Below, in pieces: positions 1-4,722 of a stretch of DNA of 5,154 bases. Under the pieces are notes generated by a model. It ran no database searches. It was not told the origin of the DNA and was given only the letters and a program-made list of their open reading frames with translations. Numbering within the stretch: position 1 is the first letter of the stretch; each line of letters opens with the position of its first letter. The DNA comes from Actinomycetes bacterium (GTDB taxonomy: Bacteria > Actinomycetota > Actinomycetes > Mycobacteriales > Mycobacteriaceae). A program made the translations under genes and the position numbers. The stretch lies in NCBI GenBank assembly GCA_023415515.1, contig JAEZKH010000355.1, positions 1 to 5,154 on the forward strand. The letters run 5' to 3'.

Positions 1-468
1 CCGGCGGGGGCCGAGGGGCTGACCCTGGTGCCCTATCTCGAAGGCGAACGGTCGCCGAACCTGCCCAACGCCTCAGGGGCACTACAGGGGATCACCACGC
101 GGAACTTGACCGCAGCCAATATCGCCCGCGCCGGTGTCGAGGGGCTGCTCTGCTCCCTGGCGTACTGCCTCGACAAGATCTCGGTCCACGGCGTCGAGGC
201 CGAGCGGATCATCCTCGTCGGTGGCGGCGCTCGTTCGGAAGCGGTCAGGGTCATCGCCCCGGCCGTCTTCGGCAAGCCGGTGCTGGTGCCCGCGCCTGCG
301 GAGTACGTGGCGCTGGGTGCGGCCCGGCAGGCGGCATGGACGCTGTCGCAATCCGATTCGCCACCTGAGTGGTCGGTCGGACGCACCACCACGTTCACCG
401 GGGAAGCGACACCTGACGTGGTCGAGCGCTATCGAACCGCACAGCCGCTGACGCTCGGGCAGGCCTGA
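1..468 (+). CDS. xylB: Xylulokinase (FGGY sugar kinase), C-terminal part
   Basis: The reading frame is open from the first base and stops with TGA at 466-468, giving the last 155 residues; the start is outside the window. Xylulokinases phosphorylate D-xylulose to D-xylulose 5-phosphate with ATP in the cytoplasm, feeding the pentose phosphate pathway. The fragment matches the C-terminal actin-like domain of FGGY kinases: the PYLEGERSPNLP stretch near residues 11-22 is the typical xylulokinase 'Y-x-x-GER-(T/S)-P' motif, ILVGGGARSE near 71-80 is the glycine-rich ATP-site segment, and PAEYVALGAARQAA near 99-112 is the conserved helix after it. The N-terminal domain and the catalytic Asp region are not visible, so the exact sugar cannot be confirmed; another FGGY kinase (for example for ribulose or a sugar alcohol product) is possible. 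The LysR gene meets it tail to tail after only 4 bases. Confidence 0.88.
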   Translation, partial: PAGAEGLTLVPYLEGERSPNLPNASGALQGITTRNLTAANIARAGVEGLLCSLAYCLDKISVHGVEAERIILVGGGARSEAVRVIAPAVFGKPVLVPAPAEYVALGAARQAAWTLSQSDSPPEWSVGRTTTFTGEATPDVVERYRTAQPLTLGQA

Positions 469-479
469 CCGGTCAGGCC
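462..479. terminator. Perfect 18-bp palindrome across two convergent stop codons; possible bidirectional terminator
   Basis: GGCCTGACC followed directly by GGTCAGGCC is perfectly self-complementary. It contains the TGA of the kinase gene (466-468, + strand) and the TGA of the LysR gene (473-475, - strand) at mirror positions. As RNA, either strand could form a 7-bp stem with a CCGG loop. There is no following U-tract, so this is not a classical intrinsic terminator; actinobacteria often lack such tracts. The placement at a convergent junction suggests a transcription end in both directions, but that is inference. Confidence 0.4.
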
Positions 480-1387
480 GCCGGCCGCGGCCACTGCGGC
501 CGGGGCAACGGTCCATCCGGTGGTGGCCGGAGTCGTTCGAGCACGACACGCAGTGGTGACCACGTCGATCTGCCGCGGCGCGTCGCGGGGTAGGCGGTCA
601 GCACGACCTTCGGTTCCGCCAGTGGGAGCACGGTGACGCCGGGGTGCGTCGGCCTGCCGATCGGCAGGAAGCCGACACCGTATCCGGCGACGATCAAGTC
701 CTCGACCAGATCGAGACTGTCGATCTGGTGCGCGATCCGTGGGGTGAAACCGGCCAGCGAGGCCAACGTCCTCACCGCGTCTTCATCAGCGGTGTTGCGG
801 GAGTTGACAATCCATGTTTCGTCCGCATATCCGGCGATCGCGGACCCTCTGTCGGCGGAGTCCGCGGGCACAGCGAGTCCCCACTCGACCGACCACAGCG
901 GCACGGTTTCGAGCGCCGGCCCAGGGGAGGCGGGCGCGAGGTTGTAGTCGTAGGTCAGCGCAAGGTCGAGGTCATCGTTGGTGAGCAACTCGAAGACCTC
1001 GTTGGGCTCGTACTCGCTGATCACGAAATCGACCCTCGGGTAGCGGTCGGCGAGGTCGGCGATCATGGGCAGCAACGACAACCGCAGGCCGGTGGCGAAT
1101 CCGCCGACGCGCACGGTCCCGGTGGGCTCCGCCTCGGGGTCCAGGTCGAGGCGCGCGCTGTCGACAGCGGCCAGGATCGTGACGGCATGGTCGGCCAACC
1201 GCTGTCCGGCTGGCGTCAAACGCACTCGCCTGCCCTCCGGCTCGATCAGCTGGGCACCGGTTTCCCTTGCCAGCGCGGCGATCTGCTGGGACACCGTCGA
1301 GGTCGTGAGGTGGTGTACGTCGGCAACCGCGCGCATGGAGCCGAGCCGAGACAGCGCAAGGAGAAGTTGCAGGCGTCGGGTGTCCAT
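473..1387 (-). CDS. LysR-family transcriptional regulator
   Basis: The protein has 304 residues, the usual size for LysR regulators (about 300). Residues 1-60 form the winged helix-turn-helix: MDTRRLQLLLALSRLGSM, then the recognition helix region around HHLTTSTVSQQIAALARETG (26-45) and the wing ending RVRLTPAG (54-61). A linker helix of about residues 62-85 leads into the substrate-binding fold from about residue 90 (TVRVGGFATGLRLSLLPMIADLADRYP), with DLDLALTYD near 139-147 and LIVAGYGVGFLPIG near 231-243, both typical of the effector domain. The ATG at 1387 is chosen because the DNA-binding domain begins there; an open frame runs 36 codons further up but overlaps the SnoaL-like gene and shows no LysR homology. 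No strong Shine-Dalgarno is visible; the start lies 2 bases after the upstream gene's TAG, so translational coupling is likely. The divergent RhtA-like exporter is the natural candidate target, and autoregulation is likely. The ligand is unknown. The proline-rich tail (about residues 287-304) looks nonconserved. Confidence 0.93.
   Translation of the reverse strand: MDTRRLQLLLALSRLGSMRAVADVHHLTTSTVSQQIAALARETGAQLIEPEGRRVRLTPAGQRLADHAVTILAAVDSARLDLDPEAEPTGTVRVGGFATGLRLSLLPMIADLADRYPRVDFVISEYEPNEVFELLTNDDLDLALTYDYNLAPASPGPALETVPLWSVEWGLAVPADSADRGSAIAGYADETWIVNSRNTADEDAVRTLASLAGFTPRIAHQIDSLDLVEDLIVAGYGVGFLPIGRPTHPGVTVLPLAEPKVVLTAYPATRRGRSTWSPLRVVLERLRPPPDGPLPRPQWPRPAA
481..503. terminator. GC-only inverted repeat at the 3' end of the LysR gene
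   Basis: CCGGCCGC (481-488) and GCGGCCGG (496-503) are exact reverse complements separated by a 7-base loop, giving an 8-bp all-GC stem. It starts 1 base after the 18-bp palindrome at 462-479 and lies in the last codons of the LysR gene and just downstream of the kinase gene. It could strengthen transcript ending for the + strand operon or stabilise the 3' end. No U-run follows. Strings of GGCC are common by chance in such GC-rich DNA, so confidence is modest. Confidence 0.3.
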
Positions 1388-1389
1388 GG

Positions 1390-1806
1390 CTATCGCATCA
1401 GGCTCTCGGGGCTGAAGCCGTCGGCCGATGCTTCTCGGGATGAGAACAGCCAGCGATCTCCTACCGGCGTCAGCACGTCTCGATACCGGCCCCAATGATC
1501 CACGCCGATGTTCGTGACGGCGAGGAAGTAGCTAGTCACCTCGATCCTGTCGAGCGTCACCGAACCGAACCGGACGCTCGAAACATGGTGGCGCACATGA
1601 GTCAACGGGATGGGACCTGTCGCGAAGCGGCTCACCTGTGCGCCCAGACCCGCGACGATGGCCTGTGGTCCGACCATCGGATCGCGATCGCCGATCCTCA
1701 GCACGCCCTCAGGCGCAAAGCACGCCGCGACGTCCTCGAGTCGGTTGCGGTCGGTCCCCGCCGTGTAGTCGGCGAGTGTCTGGCGGACGGATTCGCGCGC
1801 GGTCAT
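1390..1806 (-). CDS. SnoaL-like / NTF2-fold small protein
   Basis: The 138-residue product fits the SnoaL-like part of the NTF2 superfamily (usually 120-160 residues): an N-terminal helix (RESVRQTLADYTAGTDRN, about 4-21), then EDVAACFAPEGVLRIGD (24-40), LTHVRHHVSSVRF (68-80), and the characteristic last strands HWGRYRDVLTPVGDRWLFSSRE (104-125). Such proteins form a cone-shaped pocket and include ketosteroid isomerases, polyketide cyclases, dehydratases, epoxide hydrolases and noncatalytic ligand binders, so the reaction cannot be named. H70, H73, H74, D19 and D40 are possible pocket residues by position only. No signal peptide or membrane segment is seen, so it is probably cytoplasmic. The ATG at 1806 is preferred because GGTGGAG (1816-1822) sits 9 bases upstream; a GTG at 1842 would add 12 residues but has no ribosome binding site. 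It ends in TAG 2 bases before the LysR ATG, so the two are probably one transcript. Confidence 0.82.
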   Translation of the reverse strand: MTARESVRQTLADYTAGTDRNRLEDVAACFAPEGVLRIGDRDPMVGPQAIVAGLGAQVSRFATGPIPLTHVRHHVSSVRFGSVTLDRIEVTSYFLAVTNIGVDHWGRYRDVLTPVGDRWLFSSREASADGFSPESLMR

Positions 1807-1815
1807 CTCCCAGAT

Positions 1816-1822
1816 CTCCACC
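1816..1822 (-). promoter_or_regulatory. Ribosome binding site that decides the SnoaL-like start
   Basis: On the minus strand GGTGGAG is followed by 9 bases and then the ATG at 1806. The competing GTG at 1842 has no purine-rich sequence at a suitable distance. This favours the 138-residue form. A leaderless transcript starting at the GTG cannot be excluded. Confidence 0.55.
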
Positions 1823-1941
1823 CACCGATTGTTCGTGATCACCGAACGATCTGTCTAGAAGCATTCGGGATTTTCGGACGCAGCCCGCGGTTTGGGCCAT
1901 GATGTCCGGCGGCGCACCGACCGTCATTGTTTCGAAAAGCC

Positions 1942-1983
1942 GAACGGTATGTGCATATAAATCACGTGGACGTGAACGGTATG
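1942..1983. repeat. 10-bp direct repeat GAACGGTATG, copies 32 bp apart
   Basis: Identical 10-mers occupy 1942-1951 and 1974-1983. The 32-bp start-to-start distance is about three helical turns, so both copies face the same side of the DNA, and they bracket the GTG-N9-CAC dyad and the TATAAA. A shorter related string, CCGAACGAT, is at 1842-1850 near the minus-strand start. This is consistent with paired regulator half-sites; function is inferred. Confidence 0.45.
1951..1965. promoter_or_regulatory. Candidate LysR box (T-N11-A) overlapping a -10-like TATAAA
   Basis: GTGCATATAAATCAC has mirrored GTG and CAC ends, which places T1952 and A1964 as the T-N11-A of the general LysR consensus, with an AT-rich centre. 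TATAAA at 1956-1961 within it resembles a -10 element for the + strand exporter, about 40-45 bases before its start codon; the conserved final T of the mycobacterial -10 is missing. The overlap of box and -10 would suit repression or ligand-dependent activation. No convincing -35 is seen (TTCGAA at 1931-1936 lies 19 bases upstream). Confidence 0.3.
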
Positions 1984-2002
1984 GCTGTCGTTCAATGCAG
2001 TG

Positions 2003-2872
2003 ATGACCGACAACCAGGCCAGGACCGGAGCCTTCATGGCGATGGGATCGATGGCGTGCGTGCAGGTCGGGTTGGCGATCGCGGTGACGTTGATCGACCG
2101 GATCGGCGTGGAGGGCGCAGCCTGGCTGCGATTGGCGTGGGCCGGCGTCCTGATGCTGGTGATCATCCGTCCGCGACCGTCTGCGTTCACCCGCAAGTCG
2201 TTTGCGGTGTGCGTGCTTCTCGGCGTGGTGACCGCGTCGGTGACGATGCTGTTCATGGCCGCCGCCGGCCGTATTCCGCTCGGAACCGCGAGCGCGCTGG
2301 AATTCTTGGGGCCGCTGGGCGTCGCCGTTGCCAACGGTAAGGGCAGTGCGCGGGCGCTGTGGCCAGGTATCGCCGCGGTGGGTGTCGTCCTGCTGACACA
2401 GCCGTGGGCCGGCGCCGTCGATCCTGTCGGGGTGCTGTTCGCGCTCGGTTCGGCGGCGTGCTGGGCGGGCTACATCCTCCTGACGCAGCGAGTCGGGGAC
2501 GAGGTCGCGGGCATCAACGGCCTGGCCGTGTCGATGCCGGTCGCGGGTCTGGTGGCGACGATCGTGGTCGGCCCGGCCGTCTTCGAACGCATGACACCGG
2601 AGATCCTGCTGATCGGAATCGGCTTGGCCATCCTGCTCCCGGTCGTTCCGTTCGCACTCGAGATGCTCGCGCTGCGTCGACTCACGACAGCGGCGTTCGG
2701 CACATTGATGGCGCTCGAGCCGGGGTTCGCAATGGTCGTCGGTCTGCTGATCCTGCATCAAGTGCCAGGCGCGTTCGGTGTCATCGGCATCTGCATGGTC
2801 GTCGCGGCCGGCATCGGTGCGGCGCGCACCGGTGCGCGATCAGCGCCGCCCGTTCCCGCCGAGATCGGGTGA
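2003..2872 (+). CDS. RhtA-like EamA-family amino acid/metabolite exporter
   Basis: This roughly 289-residue inner-membrane protein consists of ten predicted hydrophobic segments arranged as two EamA repeats, the standard drug/metabolite transporter layout. By eye it aligns well with E. coli RhtA (threonine/homoserine exporter, about 295 residues). Shared landmarks, counted from the GTG at 2000, are PLGTASALEFLGPLGVAV (93-110), FALGSAACWAGYILLTQRVG (147-166), PFALEMLALRRL (217-228) and FGTLMALEPGFA (233-244). The substrate could be threonine, homoserine or another small amine or amino acid; it is not fixed by sequence. The start is either ATG 2003 or the adjacent GTG 2000; an in-frame TGA at 1973-1975 rules out much earlier starts, and no good Shine-Dalgarno is present. 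The gene is divergent from the SnoaL-LysR pair, which suggests LysR control. It ends 28 bases before the tail of the PotC-like gene, in convergent orientation. Confidence 0.9.
   Translation: MTDNQARTGAFMAMGSMACVQVGLAIAVTLIDRIGVEGAAWLRLAWAGVLMLVIIRPRPSAFTRKSFAVCVLLGVVTASVTMLFMAAAGRIPLGTASALEFLGPLGVAVANGKGSARALWPGIAAVGVVLLTQPWAGAVDPVGVLFALGSAACWAGYILLTQRVGDEVAGINGLAVSMPVAGLVATIVVGPAVFERMTPEILLIGIGLAILLPVVPFALEMLALRRLTTAAFGTLMALEPGFAMVVGLLILHQVPGAFGVIGICMVVAAGIGAARTGARSAPPVPAEIG
2823..2838. repeat. Perfect 16-bp palindrome near the 3' end of the exporter gene
   Basis: CGCGCACC joined to GGTGCGCG is perfectly self-complementary and lies about 32 bases before the exporter stop codon, in the poorly conserved tail. 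Its ACCGGT core recalls the ACCGGT core of the palindrome at the other convergent junction (462-479). It may be a folding element at the transcript end, or chance in GC-rich DNA. Confidence 0.3.
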
Positions 2873-2902
2873 GCCGCCGAGGATCGCGTTGAGAACCCGG
2901 TC
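2863..2902. terminator. Weak inverted repeat spanning the exporter/PotC convergent junction
   Basis: GATCGGGT (2863-2870) and ACCCGGTC (2895-2902) pair over 7 of 8 positions; the remaining pair could be a G-U wobble in the + strand transcript. The loop is 24 bases and the stem reaches into both genes' stop codons (TGA 2870-2872; minus-strand TGA 2901-2903). No U-tract is seen. It is the only candidate terminator for these two convergent genes. Confidence 0.2.
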
Positions 2903-3761
2903 AGGCTTCGAACCGCTTGCGCCGTACCAGGGTTCCGACCGCGAGCAGCACGAGGCTGATGACGAGGATCGCGGTGGCCAGCACGTTGATCTGTGGCGGC
3001 ACAGCAGCCTTGACGGCTGCGTTCACATACAGCGGATAGGTGACCGTCGAACCGCTGACGAAGTACGTGATGATGAAGTCGTCGAGCGACAGCGCGAACG
3101 ACAACATCGCCGCGGCGATGATCCCCGGCACGATCAGCGGCAGGGTCACCTTGAAGAACGTCCGTAACGGGCTGGCGCCCAGATCCAGGGATGCGTCCTC
3201 GAGCGTCCAGTCGAATCCGCGGACCCTCGCACGGACCGTCATCGCGATGAAGCTGACTTCGAAGGCGATGTGGGCGATCAGGATCGTGGTGTAGCCGGCC
3301 GCCCAGCCGAAGTCGAGAAACAGCGTCAGCAGCGCCGCACCCATCACGACCTCGGGAGCGGTCAGCGGGATCACCAGGAAGGTGTCGACCGCCGTCGAGC
3401 CGCGGAACCTTTGCCGCACAAGCGCTATCGCAACAAGGGTGCCGAGAACCAAGGCGATGGCCGTGGATACCGCCGCAACGTTGAGGCTCAATTTCAGGGC
3501 ATCGGTCAGCGCCGGGTACTTGAACGGGTCGGCCCAGTTCTTCAGGGTGAAGCCCTGCCACGAGTAGTTGAATTTGCCCTTCGGATCGTTGAACGAGAAC
3601 AGGATGATCACGAAGATCGGCAGGAACAGGTACAGCAACACCAGGCCTGCGACGATCCGGAGGATCACATCGCCCCACTTCGGGCTGCCCTTGACGGCCT
3701 TGGGGGGCTGGTCGACCTGATCCGCGGCGGCCGCGACGGCCGCGCCTGCCTGTGTCGTCAT
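2901..3761 (-). CDS. potC: Polyamine-type ABC importer permease, PotC-like
   Basis: The 286-residue integral membrane protein belongs to the binding-protein-dependent transport permease family and forms, with the PotB-like protein, the membrane channel of a spermidine/putrescine-type importer. It has a soluble N-terminus of about 30 residues, a first membrane segment at about 32-56 (VILRIVAGLVLLYLFLPIFVI), then LFSFNDPKGKFNYSWQGFTL (54-73), typical of PotC. The cytoplasmic EAA loop that docks the ATPase runs from E188 through G195 to TLP at 206-208 (EDASLDLGAS...KVTLPL), followed by SFALSLDDFIITYFVSG (221-237), a PotC hallmark. The ATG at 3761 overlaps the PotB stop as ATGA, and GGAGG (3769-3773) lies 7 bases upstream; a longer open frame to 4220 is antisense-frame overlap with potB and is rejected. 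The family assignment is firm; the exact cargo is inferred. No partner ATPase gene lies downstream, where the exporter gene begins. Confidence 0.92.
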   Translation of the reverse strand: MTTQAGAAVAAAADQVDQPPKAVKGSPKWGDVILRIVAGLVLLYLFLPIFVIILFSFNDPKGKFNYSWQGFTLKNWADPFKYPALTDALKLSLNVAAVSTAIALVLGTLVAIALVRQRFRGSTAVDTFLVIPLTAPEVVMGAALLTLFLDFGWAAGYTTILIAHIAFEVSFIAMTVRARVRGFDWTLEDASLDLGASPLRTFFKVTLPLIVPGIIAAAMLSFALSLDDFIITYFVSGSTVTYPLYVNAAVKAAVPPQINVLATAILVISLVLLAVGTLVRRKRFEA

Positions 3762-3773
3762 ACCAGATCCTCC
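3758..3773 (-). promoter_or_regulatory. ATGA start/stop overlap and strong ribosome binding site of the PotC-like gene
   Basis: The PotB stop TGA (3758-3760) shares bases with the PotC ATG (3759-3761). GGAGG at 3769-3773 on the minus strand is 7 bases from the ATG and lies inside the potB coding sequence. This fixes the PotC start and points to coupled translation giving balanced amounts of the two permease subunits. Confidence 0.8.
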
Positions 3774-4633
3774 GTACCCAGCGCCCTGGTGTAGAGCAGC
3801 ACGCCGACCAGGATGATGACCATCAGCACCATGGACAGCGCTGCGGCAGCCGGATAGTCCTTGACCACCAGGAACTGCTTCTGGATGACGTTGCCGATCA
3901 TGGTCGTCTGGGTGCTGCCGAGATAGTCGGCGTTGATGAAGTCGCCGACGGCAGGGATGAAGGTGAGCATGCTGCCCGCCAGCACACCGGGCATCGCCAG
4001 CGGCAGGATCACCTTTCGAAACGCCCGCGTGTTGCTCGAGTACAGGTCCTTGGATGCCTCGATCAGCCGCGGGTCGATCTTCTCGAGGCTGACATACAGC
4101 GGCAGGATCATGAAGATGATCCAGTTGTAGGTCAGCCCGCCGATCACCGCCCAACTGGTCGAGAGCAGGCGTCCCTCTTCGGGCAGCAGGCCGATCGCAC
4201 CGAGCCCGCTGACCACCCAACCGTCATCGGCCAGAATCGTCTTCCAGGCGATGGTGCGGATCAGGAACGTCACGAAGAACGGCAGGATCACCAGCCCCAG
4301 GATGAGGTTCTTGAAGCGCCCCGCCTTGAACGCGATGACGTAGGCGAGCGGGAAGGCCAGCAGGATGCACAGCACCGTCGCCACCCCCGCGAAGGTGAAC
4401 GACCGGATGATCTGGTCCTTGTAGGTGCTGAACGCTTCGAAGTAGTTGCCGAAGTCCCACGCGAATGTCAACGTCGGCAGGTAGATCGAACCACCCGTCG
4501 ATGACAGCGACGTACGCGCCAAGGAGAAGAACGGCACCACGAAGAAGATCCCGAGATACACCAGCGCGGGCAGGATCATCAGATACGGAGCGATCTTGCT
4601 GCGCTGTCGACTGCTGCTGGCCACACCTGCCAT
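3758..4633 (-). CDS. potB: Polyamine-type ABC importer permease, PotB-like
   Basis: The 291-residue membrane protein starts with a short basic cytoplasmic tail, then a first membrane helix (APYLMILPALVYLGIFFVVPFF, about 15-36), a periplasm-side stretch with SLSSTGGSIYLPTLTFAWDF (42-61), and further helices. LPFFVTFLIRTIAWKTIL (117-134) with the following DDGWVV is characteristic of PotB/PotH-type permeases. The EAA loop is at E192-P211 (EASKDLYSS...KVILPL), followed by FIPAVGDFINADYLGS (225-240). It pairs with the PotC-like subunit to import polyamines or a related cationic ligand delivered by the binding protein. The ATG at 4633 has GAGGAG (4639-4644) 5 bases upstream. Its stop overlaps the next gene's start by 4 bases, indicating translational coupling. 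The region just upstream contains repeated start-like segments (see 4634-4717). The normal family length and intact motifs suggest a working gene. Confidence 0.92.
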   Translation of the reverse strand: MAGVASSSRQRSKIAPYLMILPALVYLGIFFVVPFFSLARTSLSSTGGSIYLPTLTFAWDFGNYFEAFSTYKDQIIRSFTFAGVATVLCILLAFPLAYVIAFKAGRFKNLILGLVILPFFVTFLIRTIAWKTILADDGWVVSGLGAIGLLPEEGRLLSTSWAVIGGLTYNWIIFMILPLYVSLEKIDPRLIEASKDLYSSNTRAFRKVILPLAMPGVLAGSMLTFIPAVGDFINADYLGSTQTTMIGNVIQKQFLVVKDYPAAAALSMVLMVIILVGVLLYTRALGTEDLV

Positions 4634-4660
4634 CTATGCTCCTCGCGTCCGCGGTGCCAT
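4634..4660 (-). other. Candidate 8-codon upstream mini-ORF abutting the potB start
   Basis: An ATG at 4660 encodes MAPRTRGA and stops with TAG at 4634-4636, immediately before the potB ATG (TAG|ATG). A strong purine tract, GGAGGGAG (4668-4675 on the minus strand), lies 7 bases upstream of this ATG, arguably a better ribosome binding site than potB's own. It is in the same frame as potB and as the 18-codon mini-ORF. Termination-reinitiation into potB is possible; translation is not shown. Confidence 0.3.
4639..4644 (-). promoter_or_regulatory. Ribosome binding site of the PotB-like gene, inside a mini-ORF
   Basis: GAGGAG on the minus strand is followed by 5 bases (CATAG) and the ATG at 4633. 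The site lies within the 8-codon mini-ORF, so ribosomes translating that frame would run over it. It supports the ATG at 4633 as the potB start. Confidence 0.65.
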
Positions 4661-4717
4661 TTATGCTCTCCCTCCACCTCTCGGGTGGGCGGTAGCCCTA
4701 TGCGTCCGCTGTGCCAT
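4645..4717. repeat. Imperfect 16-bp direct repeat in the binding-protein/PotB gap
   Basis: GCGTCCGCGGTGCCAT (4645-4660) and GCGTCCGCTGTGCCAT (4702-4717) differ at one base and lie 57 bases apart. On the minus strand each copy begins ATGGCAC(C/A)GCGGACGC. A related shorter unit, AGCATA(A/G)ATGGCA, occurs at the 4660 and 4633 ATGs. The pattern suggests local duplication of a translation-start segment. Confidence 0.65.
4661..4717 (-). other. Candidate 18-codon upstream mini-ORF before potB
   Basis: An ATG at 4717, 5 bases after the binding-protein stop, opens a frame of 18 codons (MAQRTHRATAHPRGGGRA) ending in TAA at 4661-4663, directly against the ATG of the next mini-ORF. It is basic and resembles no family I know. 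It could be a translated spacer that carries ribosomes from the binding-protein gene toward potB, or an accident of duplication. No strong ribosome binding site is visible; coupling to the preceding stop is possible. Confidence 0.25.
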
Positions 4718-4722
4718 CGCGA

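Larger units (their letters stand above)
1807..2002. promoter_or_regulatory. Divergent intergenic control region (SnoaL-LysR / exporter)
   Basis: This 196-base space separates two divergent transcription units and is the only substantial noncoding stretch in the window. It must hold the exporter promoter and probably the SnoaL-LysR promoter. An AT-rich island at about 1925-1963 stands out from the GC-rich surroundings. It contains TTTCGAAA (1930-1937, perfect palindrome), TTCG-N6-CGAA (1931-1944), GTG-N9-CAC (1951-1965) and two copies of GAACGGTATG (1942-1951 and 1974-1983). On the minus side TAGACA (1857-1852) is a weak -10 candidate. LysR regulators usually bind T-N11-A dyads in such divergent regions, so operator function is a reasonable inference, not shown. 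Confidence 0.5.

Noticed and set aside
1388..1495. 36-codon N-terminal extension of the LysR protein from 1495
   Set aside because: It overlaps the SnoaL-like gene in another frame, has no LysR similarity, and the helix-turn-helix domain begins right at the ATG 1387.
644..1498. 284-codon plus-strand open frame opposite the LysR gene
   Set aside because: Its composition (Gly, Arg, Gln, Asp rich, no fold-like pattern) is typical of an antisense shadow in GC-rich DNA, while the minus strand encodes a clear LysR protein.
1963..1968. CACGTG hexamer in the divergent intergenic region
   Set aside because: It is only a 6-bp palindrome, expected often by chance; the longer repeat and dyad around it are better candidates.
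1709..2761. 350-codon minus-strand open frame opposite the exporter gene
   Set aside because: The predicted protein is an Arg/Asp/His/Gln-rich string without hydrophobic core; the plus strand encodes a clear RhtA-like transporter.
2758..3678. 306-codon minus-strand open frame overlapping the PotC-like gene in another frame
   Set aside because: It is an Arg-, Asp- and His-rich shadow of the conserved permease gene, with no recognisable domain.
1..3761. A functional link between the xylulokinase and the ABC importer (sugar or sugar-alcohol uptake)
   Set aside because: The permeases carry PotB/PotC hallmarks and the receptor a PotD-like site; the kinase is on the other strand, separated by an unrelated divergent module and in a different transcript.
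3762..4220. Open frame extending the PotC-like protein upstream to 4220
   Set aside because: It runs through the well-supported potB gene in a different frame and reads as low-complexity Gly/Arg/His/Gln-rich sequence; the true start has an ideal ribosome binding site and ATGA overlap.
3752..4504. 250-codon plus-strand open frame opposite potB
   Set aside because: It is a charged, low-complexity antisense shadow; it has no ribosome binding site and no family resemblance.
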